Assembly: GCA_035718275.1 (NCBI GenBank) | Contig: DASTHI010000006.1 | Location: 1-64,000, forward strand | Origin: Pseudolabrys sp035718275 | GTDB taxonomy: Bacteria; Pseudomonadota; Alphaproteobacteria; Rhizobiales; Xanthobacteraceae | Direction of reading: 5' to 3' | Length of the DNA stretch: 64,000 nucleotides | Part shown: one piece after another, positions 26,847 through 34,551 of the stretch | Layout of the letters: each line of letters begins with the position of its first letter | How positions within the stretch are numbered: position 1 is the stretch's first letter | Program-made: the position numbers and the translations under genes | Notes under the pieces: model-generated | Told to the model about the DNA's origin: nothing | The model's input: the letters and a program-made list of their open reading frames with translations, nothing else | Database searches by the model: none

Positions 26847-27651
26847 GACTTGCCTCAATGGATTTACGCAATTGGCGGACGTATTGGCTTGAGAGCTCGC
26901 TATCCATCATTGCGATCTCGCGTGGGCGCGGCAGGTTAATCGTCACTTCGTCTATTATTGTCGCCGGTCGCCGGCCCATGACCAGAACGCGATCGGACAG
27001 GAATGCGGCTTCGCGGATGCTATGCGTCACAAAGATCACGGTCTTTCGATTAGCCTGCCAAATTCGCAACAACTCGACACCCATCTCGTCGCGGGTGATG
27101 GCATCCAACGCGCTGAACGGCTCATCCATGAGAAGAATGCTCGGATCATGGATGAGCGCGCGGCAGATCGCGGCGCGCTGCTGCATGCCGCCCGAAAGCT
27201 GGCGCGGCAGGTGTCCGGCGAAATCCTCAATTTTCGCCATCGCCAGGAGCTCCATGGCGCGTTTCTGATAGCTTGAGCGCGGGAGCTTCAGCAGCTCAAC
27301 GGGAAACAAGACATTATCAAGCACCGTCCTCCAGGGCAGGAGCACAGGCTGTTGAAACACGACGCCGATCTCAGAACGTGGCCCGGTCACTGGCGAGCCA
27401 TTGATCGAAATGGCCCCGTCACTCGGTGGTATCAGTCCCGCCACCATCATAAGCAATGTGCTTTTTCCGCAGCCGCTCGGGCCAAGCACGCTGACGAATT
27501 CATTCTGAGCGACCTCAAGCGATACATTTCTGATCGCCTCGAGATCCTGGTAGCTCTTGCGCACGTTACTGACACGCAGGACCGGCGCGCTATCGGTTCG
27601 GGTGAGACCTGCGGCGTTCATCGGGACACTGGACAACGTCGCGGCTCGCAT
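26836..27651 (-). CDS. ABC ATP-binding protein, SsuB/TauB type
   Basis: ATPase of the same importer, about 271 residues. Walker A GPSGCGKST, signature LSGGMQQRAAICRALI, Walker B ILLMDEPFSALD and the switch THSIREA are all intact. Start at 27651 or the in-frame ATG at 27621 (MNAAGLTR); the first 30 codons have no homology I recognise, so the shorter form is possible. First gene of the minus-strand operon; the 271 bases upstream are shared with a divergent gene and contain a CTAA-NN-TTAG-like site. Confidence 0.88.
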   Translation of the reverse strand: MRAATLSSVPMNAAGLTRTDSAPVLRVSNVRKSYQDLEAIRNVSLEVAQNEFVSVLGPSGCGKSTLLMMVAGLIPPSDGAISINGSPVTGPRSEIGVVFQQPVLLPWRTVLDNVLFPVELLKLPRSSYQKRAMELLAMAKIEDFAGHLPRQLSGGMQQRAAICRALIHDPSILLMDEPFSALDAITRDEMGVELLRIWQANRKTVIFVTHSIREAAFLSDRVLVMGRRPATIIDEVTINLPRPREIAMMDSELSSQYVRQLRKSIEASHAR

Positions 27652-27864
27652 GTCTGGGGCCTACGCGCCAATACGGCAGCTATCGTCAAGCGCAATAATT
27701 ATACCGTCCTGCACTCGCGCGGGGACCGGAGAAGATGAAAGTGGGGCGCTGCCGCGCAATTGGAAACGTTGGCTGAAAGCAGATGCTCGTGTTTGAACCG
27801 CGACTTCGACGAGCACATGAGAACTCCGACCTGCCGCAGGCGATCCGCGATTGTTGCTATAATC

Positions 27865-27877
27865 ATAACATTAGTAT
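27865..27877 (+). promoter_or_regulatory. CTAA-NN-TTAG-like site in divergent promoter region
   Basis: ATAACATTAGTAT matches the core CTAACATTAG of the site at 41610 at nine of ten positions and the TAGTAT flank of the site at 8856. It lies 46-58 bases before the decarboxylase-like gene and about 215 bases before the divergent ABC operon, where a regulator could control both directions. Confidence 0.4.
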
Positions 27878-27922
27878 CTCATACCGGGAACCCGTTTAAA
27901 GGAAAAACTGCGCGAGGAGGTC

Positions 27923-28918
27923 ATGGCTTCAAGGCTACAACTCACGATGGCGGGAGGCCGGTACGATCGCACGCGAGCATTGATAGACGGATCCGTTCAA
28001 CCTGAAGGACTTGATCTCGAATACATTGAAATGCCGATCGAAGAGGTTTTCTGGCGGATGCTCCGCTATGCCGAGTTCGACGTCGCAGAATGCTCGCTCG
28101 CCTATTATCTTATTTCAAAATCGCGCGGCGGCCCGGATTTCGTCGCCATTCCGCTATTTCCCTCACGCTGCTTTCGCCATTCCTTCATCTTCATTAACCG
28201 CAAGTCTGGCATAACGAAGCCGCAGGATTTGCGCGGAAAGACCATGGGCGTGCCGGAATATTCGATGACGGCGGCGCTCTGGCTGCGTGCAATGTTCGAG
28301 CACGACTACGGCGTGAAGCCGAACGCAATTCGCTGGCGAACCGGCGGCATCGAACAGCCGAATCGCGCCGATCGCATGAATGTTCGGGTCGATGCCGACG
28401 TAGACATCGCGCAGATTCCAGACGGCAAGTGTCTGAATGGGATGCTGGAAAGCGGAGAAATCGATGCGCTCATCGGACCGCGCATTCCGTCCAGCTATCG
28501 CAACAAGCACCCGGACGTTATGCGGCTCTTCCCCAACTACAAGGTCGACGAACTCGCATATTACAAGAAGATGGGTTTTGTGCCGATCATGCATACTGTA
28601 GTGATAAAACGCGCTTTGTACGAGCGCGCGCCTTGGATCGCCCAGAGTCTCTTCAAAGCGTTCCGCGAGAGCACGAGGCGCTGCTACGACATGATGCTGG
28701 ATATCAACGCGATTCCGTACAGCCTGCCTTGGTTCCTCCCGGCTTTGGAGGAGACGATTGAGATATTTGGCGATGATTTCTGGCCGGAAGGTCTGGAGGC
28801 GAACTGGCGCAACGTAGAAACGCTCATGCGCTATGCGAAGGAACAGGGCCTCATTGATCGGCTGTTCAAGCCGGAGGAGATATTTGCGCCAAATACTCTG
28901 ACCGAATTCAAGATCTAG
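27923..28918 (+). CDS. 4,5-dihydroxyphthalate decarboxylase-like protein (Pht5 family)
   Basis: 331 residues without a signal peptide, so cytoplasmic. GGRYDRTRALIDGSVQPEGL, EVFWRMLRYAEFDVAECSL and the PLFPSRCFRHSFIFIN region match the 4,5-dihydroxyphthalate decarboxylase family, whose members have a periplasmic-binding-protein fold but are soluble decarboxylases. FPSRxFRHS is a strong shared motif. It is likely to remove CO2 from an activated, hydroxylated aromatic or heteroaromatic diacid. Automated annotation often calls such proteins ABC receptors; absence of a leader and the strong Pht5 match argue against that. Substrate not determined. Confidence 0.75.
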   Translation: MASRLQLTMAGGRYDRTRALIDGSVQPEGLDLEYIEMPIEEVFWRMLRYAEFDVAECSLAYYLISKSRGGPDFVAIPLFPSRCFRHSFIFINRKSGITKPQDLRGKTMGVPEYSMTAALWLRAMFEHDYGVKPNAIRWRTGGIEQPNRADRMNVRVDADVDIAQIPDGKCLNGMLESGEIDALIGPRIPSSYRNKHPDVMRLFPNYKVDELAYYKKMGFVPIMHTVVIKRALYERAPWIAQSLFKAFRESTRRCYDMMLDINAIPYSLPWFLPALEETIEIFGDDFWPEGLEANWRNVETLMRYAKEQGLIDRLFKPEEIFAPNTLTEFKI

Positions 28919-28943
28919 CGCGAGGCTGTTTCCACGCCCTGTT

Positions 28944-30140
28944 TCAATCCGTCCGGCGTCCGAGGAATCGTGCAAGGGCGCCACTTAATCGCCCCCAAAT
29001 AATTTGTCGGACCAGGGAGCCAATTCTGAGCGGCGCCACCGTCGGTGAGTGGTCCGTCACTGCACCGGCGAGGCTGGTTTCGATATTGTGCGCGAAGGTT
29101 TGAGTGATGCGCGCGACAAGGTCTTCAACGATGGCACCACGCCCGAATTGTGCCAGAGGACCGACAAGCAGAGCACGAATGGACAACACGATCAGTGTTC
29201 CACCGTCCGGCGACTCTTCCAGAACATATTCGGCCTCGCCCGCCGCCCGTGATGCGCCATATCGGTCTCGCCCGGCTCCCATGATGATGCCGCGTCGCAT
29301 GTTTTCGTCGCGCTCGATGCGCGCCTGACCTGTGAAATTGGTCGTGATTGGCCCCAATTTGATCGACATTTCGCCTTCGATCCGACCGTCGGCCGGCGGG
29401 CGCGTGAGATGTGCGCCAGGCATGCACGCCACAACGCGCGCGATCTCGGAAAAGAATGCCCAGACTTCGGGCGGCGGCCGTGACACCCTGAAAGATTGTC
29501 GGATTTCAAGATTGGGCTGACGGCCAGCCAAACCAAAAGTCGTCTCAATCGCGTCTTCCGGCGACTGGCTTGGCGGAGCCATCGTAGTCGGCGAAGAGAG
29601 TTTTTCGGCCGTGGCACTCCGCGCCCCAACGGGCCCGATGGGTGCGGGCCCGTACTCCACACGCGGGATTTTGCCTTTACGTTGCTCTTCAAGAACCCTT
29701 GTGATCGCCCGGACGATGCCGACGTAGCCGGTGCACCGGCAGATATTGCCGCTCAGTTCGCTGCGGATCCGTCTCTGGTCGGCGTCAGGCAGGCGGAGCA
29801 CGATGTCACGTGAAGTCACCAGCATGCCCGGCGTGCAGTACCCGCATTGCAAACCATGCTCTTCGGAAAATGTACGCCGGAGCGACACCATGATCGCATC
29901 GTTTTCCAACCCTTCGAGAGTCGTGATCGCGGCACCGTCACACATGACAGTATAGGTGATACAGGAGCGCGCCGGCTGTCCGTCGATCAGCACAGTGCAG
30001 GCGCCGCAAGCGCCTTGCTCGCAGCGCAGGTGGGTTGCAGTCAAATTCTGGTGTTCACGCAGGAAGTCCGCCAGATGCAGCCGCGGCGCAACATCTGCAG
30101 AAATCTTGCTTCCGTTCACGGTGAGTTGGACCGAGGTCAT
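28944..30140 (-). CDS. CoxS-CoxG fusion: [2Fe-2S] subunit with C-terminal CoxG/SRPBCC domain
   Basis: 398 residues. The first 155 form a complete CoxS-type ferredoxin subunit: CEQGACGACTVLIDGQ with a later Cys, and CGYCTPGM with CRCTGY. A linker leads to a CoxG-like SRPBCC domain from about residue 208, with IRQSFRVSRPPPEVWAFFSE and CMPGAHL, followed by a C-terminal basic tail. CoxG domains are usually separate proteins thought to anchor or mature the enzyme, so the fusion is notable and is repeated in the second cassette. Third gene of a CoxL-CoxM-CoxS operon, overlapping CoxM by four bases. Confidence 0.85.
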   Translation of the reverse strand: MTSVQLTVNGSKISADVAPRLHLADFLREHQNLTATHLRCEQGACGACTVLIDGQPARSCITYTVMCDGAAITTLEGLENDAIMVSLRRTFSEEHGLQCGYCTPGMLVTSRDIVLRLPDADQRRIRSELSGNICRCTGYVGIVRAITRVLEEQRKGKIPRVEYGPAPIGPVGARSATAEKLSSPTTMAPPSQSPEDAIETTFGLAGRQPNLEIRQSFRVSRPPPEVWAFFSEIARVVACMPGAHLTRPPADGRIEGEMSIKLGPITTNFTGQARIERDENMRRGIIMGAGRDRYGASRAAGEAEYVLEESPDGGTLIVLSIRALLVGPLAQFGRGAIVEDLVARITQTFAHNIETSLAGAVTDHSPTVAPLRIGSLVRQIIWGRLSGALARFLGRRTD

Positions 30141-30955
30141 GCTGCAGCCTCTTCGTAAGCGCGCTTGAGTGCTGCGAGTTTCTGGCGGCGGTCGACAGGA
30201 TCCGTCACACCGTGTTCATCGAGCAGGCTCATCACAGCGTGCTCGTCGAGAACACCACCGTGACCACGCAGTTCATTCAGATTTGCGATGATGATGGGGC
30301 GTCCCTTGGCCGCGCCAATGACTGCCCGGAACTTGCCTCGGTCGGGATCGACCAGAACCGCTCCGATAGCAAGAGCAAATTCACCGGCCTTGCGGCAGAC
30401 CTTGAAATAGCCGCAGCGGCCACGCGCCGACAGCCTCGGCACAGAGATGGCCTCCAACATTTCGGCGGGTCCCAACGCATTCGTGAAAGCCCCGGTAATA
30501 AACTGATCAGCGCGCAGGCGACGCATTCCACCAGGGCCAGCAATCAAGCACTCGGCCTCAAGGACACACAACATGGAAACCCAATCGGCTGCAGGATCGG
30601 CATGGCAAAGGCTGCCGCCTATGGTGCCGCGGTTGCGCACGGCACGGTAAGCGATATTGCGGGCGACGCTCGCCAGCGTTTCCAGGCCAAGTCCGGGCAG
30701 GCGTCCATCTTCGATATTTGCCGTTGTCACGCAGGCGCCGATCATGACCGTCTCATTGCCATCCTCAATTCGCTTCAATTCGGGAATGCCGGTGATGTCG
30801 ACAAGGATACGCGGCTGGGCCAGCCTCAAATTCAGCATAGGTCCCAATGATTGCGCGCCGGCGATCAGGCGTGCATCGCCGCTCGCCTCTTCCAGCAGTC
30901 GCGTAGCCTCGCCGACATTCGCCGCGCGTACGAAATTGAAAGCGGCAGGCTTCAT
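30137..30955 (-). CDS. CoxM-type FAD subunit of molybdenum hydroxylase
   Basis: FAD-binding subunit of the enzyme, 272 residues. The two FAD loops are clear: AGAQSLGPMLNLRLA near residue 32 and RNRGTIGGSLCHADPAADW near 108. It lies between the molybdenum subunit (7-base gap) and the Fe-S fusion (4-base overlap), so the three subunits form one heterotrimeric enzyme. Confidence 0.9.
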   Translation of the reverse strand: MKPAAFNFVRAANVGEATRLLEEASGDARLIAGAQSLGPMLNLRLAQPRILVDITGIPELKRIEDGNETVMIGACVTTANIEDGRLPGLGLETLASVARNIAYRAVRNRGTIGGSLCHADPAADWVSMLCVLEAECLIAGPGGMRRLRADQFITGAFTNALGPAEMLEAISVPRLSARGRCGYFKVCRKAGEFALAIGAVLVDPDRGKFRAVIGAAKGRPIIIANLNELRGHGGVLDEHAVMSLLDEHGVTDPVDRRQKLAALKRAYEEAAA

Positions 30956-30962
30956 TGCCTCA

Positions 30963-33302
30963 TCAACCGGTACGAGATGCGACGTTTTCGATCGCTGTGA
31001 GGACCCGTTCGGGTGTCAGCGGCAAGTCATGCACCTCTACGCCGAGGGGACGCAAAGCATCGTTCACTGCCGAAACGATCGCGGCCGGAGGCCCAACAGC
31101 TCCGCCTTCGCCGAGCCCCTTGATCCCGAACTCCGTGTAGGGAGAGGGTGTCTGCATGTGTATCACCCGGATTTCCGGTACTTCGGTCGCACTCGGCAGC
31201 ATGTAGTCGAGCATGGTTGAAGCCAGGGGTTGGCCCTGCGCATCGAAAGGCGTGGCTTCGTAAAGACAGGTGCCGATGCCCTGCGCCGTTCCGCCGTATA
31301 TCTGTCCGTCCACAATCATCGGGTTGACGAGTGTGCCGCCGTCTTCCACCACTACATAGTCGAGGATTTCAATGAGGCCCGTTGCAGGATCCACTGCGAC
31401 GAATGCCGCGTGTGCTGCGTATGTGAAAGTGCCGCTGTCGCGAGCCGCGCGATAGCCGGCGGTCACATCGAGCCCGCCGGTATCGATTTCGGGCGGCAAA
31501 GTCTGTGGCTGCAGATACCAGGCACGTGCCACTTCGCGCAGCGATACGCTGCTGGCGCCGGCGATAACCTGACCATTGGCGACCCTGACATTCGCCGCAT
31601 CGGTTTGCATCAACCATGCGCCAATGTGAGCAGCGCGCTTCGCAAGCAGGCGCGATGCGGTTGCGACTGCACCACCACCATGGACCATGGAGCGCGAGCC
31701 CCAAGTTGAAGTGGAGTACGGCGCATGCAGGGTATCACCCTGCAGCACTTTGATTTTTTCAAAATCCACGCCAAGAATTTCGTGTGCGACCTGGGCGTAG
31801 GTCGTTTCATGGCCTTGTCCATGCGAGTGGGTCCCGACGTGAATCTCCACTTCGCCATCAGCGGTCAGTTTGACGTTTGCCTGTTCATAGCCGGGCACAA
31901 TGGGTCGGCCCCAGGAGGCGAGAACTGAAGTACCATGAGCACCTTGTTCGACGAAAAATGAAACTCCGACTCCAATCATGCGTCCGTCCGGCTCCGGTCG
32001 CTTCTGTCGCTCTCTGATATTGGCCAGCTGAATGGCCTCAACCGCTCGGCGCAAGCATTCCGGATGATTGCCGCTGTCGAAATGTTTTCCGACGATGTTG
32101 TTGAACGGCATCTGCTCGGGCTGGACCATATTGCGGAGCCGCACATCGCAGGCTTCCAGTCCGGCCTCGCGTGCGATAGCGTCCATGATCACTTCGATTG
32201 CGAGACACATCCCGCTGCGCGCCACCCCACGATAGGGAATGATGGGACATTTATTGGTGGCCACCGCTAGTGATCGGCATCGATAGGCAGAGAAGACGTA
32301 AGGTCCCGGCAACAGATTGGCGATTTGTGCCGCTTCGACTGACGACGAAACCGGATACGAAGAATAAGCACCCGCATCAACATGGGCGGTGCATTCGATT
32401 GCCAGTAGCTTTCCGTCTGCATCTGCATAGCCGGAAATCTGATAATGGTGCTCGCGGCAATTTGCGTTTGCCGTCAGGTGTTCCCGGCAGTCTTCGAGCC
32501 AGCGTACTGGATGATCGATGTGCAGAGCCAGCCAGCCAAGTGCCACTTCTTCCCGGCAAAGCAGGCCTTTATATCCGAAGCCGCCGCCAACGTCGGGCGA
32601 TATAATGCGCACGTTGCCATGCTCGAGCCCGAGACACTCGGCCAGTCCGGTCTGCACGGAATTGGGAAATTGCGTGGAGGTGATCAGCGTCAGGTTGCGT
32701 AGCCGCGAGTCGCGATAAGCAAGAACCCCGCGACCCTCCATTGGAAACATGCAGTGTCGAGCGGTTCTGATATTGCGAGTGACCTTGATAGTGGCGTTTT
32801 TGGCGACTTCGTCGATCGGGGCTCCTTCGTTGAACTCGACGAAGATGTTATCGCTCCAATCGTCGTGCACGAGAGGCGAACCGGGCTCGCAAGCTGCGCG
32901 CATATCGGTGACCGCCTGCAACTCGTCATATTCCAGCGTGATAGCCGCCGCTATATCTTCGGCCTCGGCGCGGCTAGGAGCGACGCACATCGCGACCATT
33001 TCACCGACAAAGCGCAGTTTGCCGACGGCCAGAATGGGTTCGACGGAATACTTGAAGCCCTTGAGCGGCGGAGCCGAGACGATCGGCTTGATCCCGGCCA
33101 GATCCTCAGCCGTGAAGACTGCATCCCGAAATTGGTCCGGTATGTTGATGCGGTTGAGTCGAGCGTGAGCGACCGGACTGCGTACAAAGGCGACTTCATG
33201 TGTGCCAGCGAGGCGAAAATCGGCGACGTACTGCCCGCGCCCTCGCAGGAAGCGATCGTCCTCCTTGCGGAGAACCGAGGCGCCAATTCCAAATCTTGCC
33301 AT
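30963..33302 (-). CDS. CoxL-type molybdopterin subunit of a hydroxylase (first cassette)
   Basis: Catalytic subunit of 779 residues beginning FGIGASVLRKEDDRFLRGRGQY, the typical opening of xanthine-dehydrogenase/CoxL proteins. DVGGGFGYKG and the late GLGEGGAVGPP, with the catalytic Glu, are present. Where form I CO dehydrogenase has the AYRCSFR loop this protein has PYRGVARSG, so it is not a CO dehydrogenase of that form and is more likely a hydroxylase of an organic ring. No signal peptide, so cytoplasmic. Closely related, by eye, to the product of 34552-36888, whose cassette mirrors this one across the GntR gene. Confidence 0.9.
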   Translation of the reverse strand: MARFGIGASVLRKEDDRFLRGRGQYVADFRLAGTHEVAFVRSPVAHARLNRINIPDQFRDAVFTAEDLAGIKPIVSAPPLKGFKYSVEPILAVGKLRFVGEMVAMCVAPSRAEAEDIAAAITLEYDELQAVTDMRAACEPGSPLVHDDWSDNIFVEFNEGAPIDEVAKNATIKVTRNIRTARHCMFPMEGRGVLAYRDSRLRNLTLITSTQFPNSVQTGLAECLGLEHGNVRIISPDVGGGFGYKGLLCREEVALGWLALHIDHPVRWLEDCREHLTANANCREHHYQISGYADADGKLLAIECTAHVDAGAYSSYPVSSSVEAAQIANLLPGPYVFSAYRCRSLAVATNKCPIIPYRGVARSGMCLAIEVIMDAIAREAGLEACDVRLRNMVQPEQMPFNNIVGKHFDSGNHPECLRRAVEAIQLANIRERQKRPEPDGRMIGVGVSFFVEQGAHGTSVLASWGRPIVPGYEQANVKLTADGEVEIHVGTHSHGQGHETTYAQVAHEILGVDFEKIKVLQGDTLHAPYSTSTWGSRSMVHGGGAVATASRLLAKRAAHIGAWLMQTDAANVRVANGQVIAGASSVSLREVARAWYLQPQTLPPEIDTGGLDVTAGYRAARDSGTFTYAAHAAFVAVDPATGLIEILDYVVVEDGGTLVNPMIVDGQIYGGTAQGIGTCLYEATPFDAQGQPLASTMLDYMLPSATEVPEIRVIHMQTPSPYTEFGIKGLGEGGAVGPPAAIVSAVNDALRPLGVEVHDLPLTPERVLTAIENVASRTG

Positions 33303-33629
33303 CGGGCTTGCTTCGCCCCCGGGGAAGGCACTTTAAACCGGGGCCGTATTGTGCTTGTTTTTAGTTTGATAGCAACATCGACAAGGTTGCAGACCGCGGA
33401 TATTCGTTACCTCGGCCTTTCGCGGCACATGCGCGGCATCAAAGGCGGATGAAGGAATTGCTCTAGCTGGCTAGGGGGATGCCATCACCATCACAACGCC
33501 CGATAGTTGCGACTGACTTGGCTGCGCGCCGAGGGACCTGTGGGCTTATCGGCTTGATGCAGTGTGATGGTTCACGCGATCAGGTAAGATTAAGCGGCTG
33601 AATTCGACGGAGCAACGATCGAAGGTGTC
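33303..33629. other. Divergent intergenic region between CoxL and GntR genes
   Basis: 327 bases carrying the promoters of the left cox operon (minus) and the gntR gene (plus). AT-richer patches occur at 33350-33376 and 33560-33600. The second contains a partial CTAA-NN-TTAG-like core. No RNA gene or ORF I can support. Confidence 0.5.
33584..33594 (+). promoter_or_regulatory. Possible autoregulatory site before gntR
   Basis: GTAAGATTAAG contains TAAGATTA, identical to the centre of the site at 34454-34463, 36 bases before the gntR start. The outer bases differ (G for C and A for G), so the palindrome is imperfect. If genuine it would let the GntR protein control its own gene, as is usual in this family. 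Confidence 0.3.
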
Positions 33630-34457
33630 ATGTCAGAATTATCGAAAGTTTATGATCGCAGTCGCGTTCCTCTCTACATCCAGGTCGCTTCGGTCATGCG
33701 GCGCCGGATAGAGACGAAACAATGGCTTCCCGGTCAAAAAATCTCGACACTGGTTGAGCTGGAGCGCGAGTTCGAAGTGGCGCGCGTCACCGTCCGTCAG
33801 GCCATCGATATTCTGCGCGAAGAGGGGCTTTTACGCTCGCAGCAAGGCCGAGGGACTTTCGTTGCCGAAACCTCTGTCTCCCGGCACTGGTTCAAGCTTG
33901 CGACAAGCTGGGATGTGCTTGTCAACACGATCAAAGATAACGTCCCGAAACGCATTAAGGTGGACCATCCGCCGCCAATGCCGGCGCTGCGCGAGGACGA
34001 AGGCGAGCTCGCGCCGAAATATGTCTTCATGCGCAGCGTGCAGTTCAAAGATGGCAAGCCCTATGGCGTCGTCAACGTTCATTTGGCTGATCATGTTTTC
34101 CGTCGCGCGCCGGATGATTTTCGGCAGCATCCGGCCTTGTCGGTGCTTGCCGGTTTAAAAAACATCGAGATTAAAGGCGCTCACCAGACCGTGGTCATCG
34201 GCAGCGCAGATCCAGTAACGGCCGGACTGCTCCATGCCGAGCTCGGAGCGCCGGTGGCTGAATGCCGATGCGCGGTCATCGACTCTAAAGGCGTGGCGAT
34301 CTACGTCGCCGACATCATTTATCGCAGTGACGCGATCAAGCTGCACATCGACCTGCTTGCAGGCGCGCGTGCGTCGGCAGGACGCGTGCGGACGACGAAG
34401 ACCAGTCGGCGCAGGCGCGGCCGGAACGCTCCGCAGTTGCAATTGATGTCATACTAA
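33630..34457 (+). CDS. GntR-family transcription regulator with UTRA effector domain
   Basis: 275 residues. An N-terminal winged helix (about 13-78) has VPLYIQVASVMRRRIETKQWLPGQKI and VARVTVRQAIDILREEGLLRSQQGRGTFV, the HutC-type GntR signature; the rest is a UTRA ligand-binding domain, ending in a basic tail of uncertain origin. It lies between two mirrored hydroxylase operons, the usual place for a local regulator. Its stop codon overlaps the palindrome CTAAGATTAG that precedes the right operon. It is the best candidate to bind the recurring CTAA-NN-TTAG sites, but this is inference. Confidence 0.88.
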   Translation: MSELSKVYDRSRVPLYIQVASVMRRRIETKQWLPGQKISTLVELEREFEVARVTVRQAIDILREEGLLRSQQGRGTFVAETSVSRHWFKLATSWDVLVNTIKDNVPKRIKVDHPPPMPALREDEGELAPKYVFMRSVQFKDGKPYGVVNVHLADHVFRRAPDDFRQHPALSVLAGLKNIEIKGAHQTVVIGSADPVTAGLLHAELGAPVAECRCAVIDSKGVAIYVADIIYRSDAIKLHIDLLAGARASAGRVRTTKTSRRRRGRNAPQLQLMSY

Positions 34458-34463
34458 GATTAG
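34448..34463 (-). promoter_or_regulatory. Operator candidate upstream of right cox operon
   Basis: On the minus strand this reads CTAATCTTAGTATGAC, exactly the 16 bases found at 8856-8871. The core palindrome CTAAGATTAG occupies 34454-34463, overlapping the gntR stop codon and lying about 90 bases before the TTG start of the right CoxL gene. The exact shared sequence in two intergenic regions 25 kb apart supports a shared regulator. Confidence 0.5.
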
Positions 34464-34535
34464 CATCATAGAACCTTGACGCTGTGTTTTGCGATTGCGT
34501 CGGGCGGTCGTGGCTTACGTGTATGCCATGATCGT

Positions 34536-34547
34536 GGAGGGGAGGAG
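34536..34547 (+). promoter_or_regulatory. Strong Shine-Dalgarno that fixes a TTG start
   Basis: GGAGGGGAGGAG at 34536-34547 lies four bases before a TTG at 34552. Starting there gives a protein opening TDQGVGASILRKEDD, which aligns with ARFGIGASVLRKEDD of the left CoxL; upstream ATGs in frame (34528) add residues with no counterpart. Confidence 0.7.
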
Positions 34548-34551
34548 CTCT

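Noticed and set aside
27923..28918. ABC transporter substrate-binding protein
   Set aside because: No signal peptide and a strong match to the dihydroxyphthalate decarboxylase motif; kept as a decarboxylase-like protein.
33350..33376. Additional regulon site before the left CoxL gene
   Set aside because: Only GTTGCTAT and scattered A-rich matches to the 27853 region; the palindromic core is absent.
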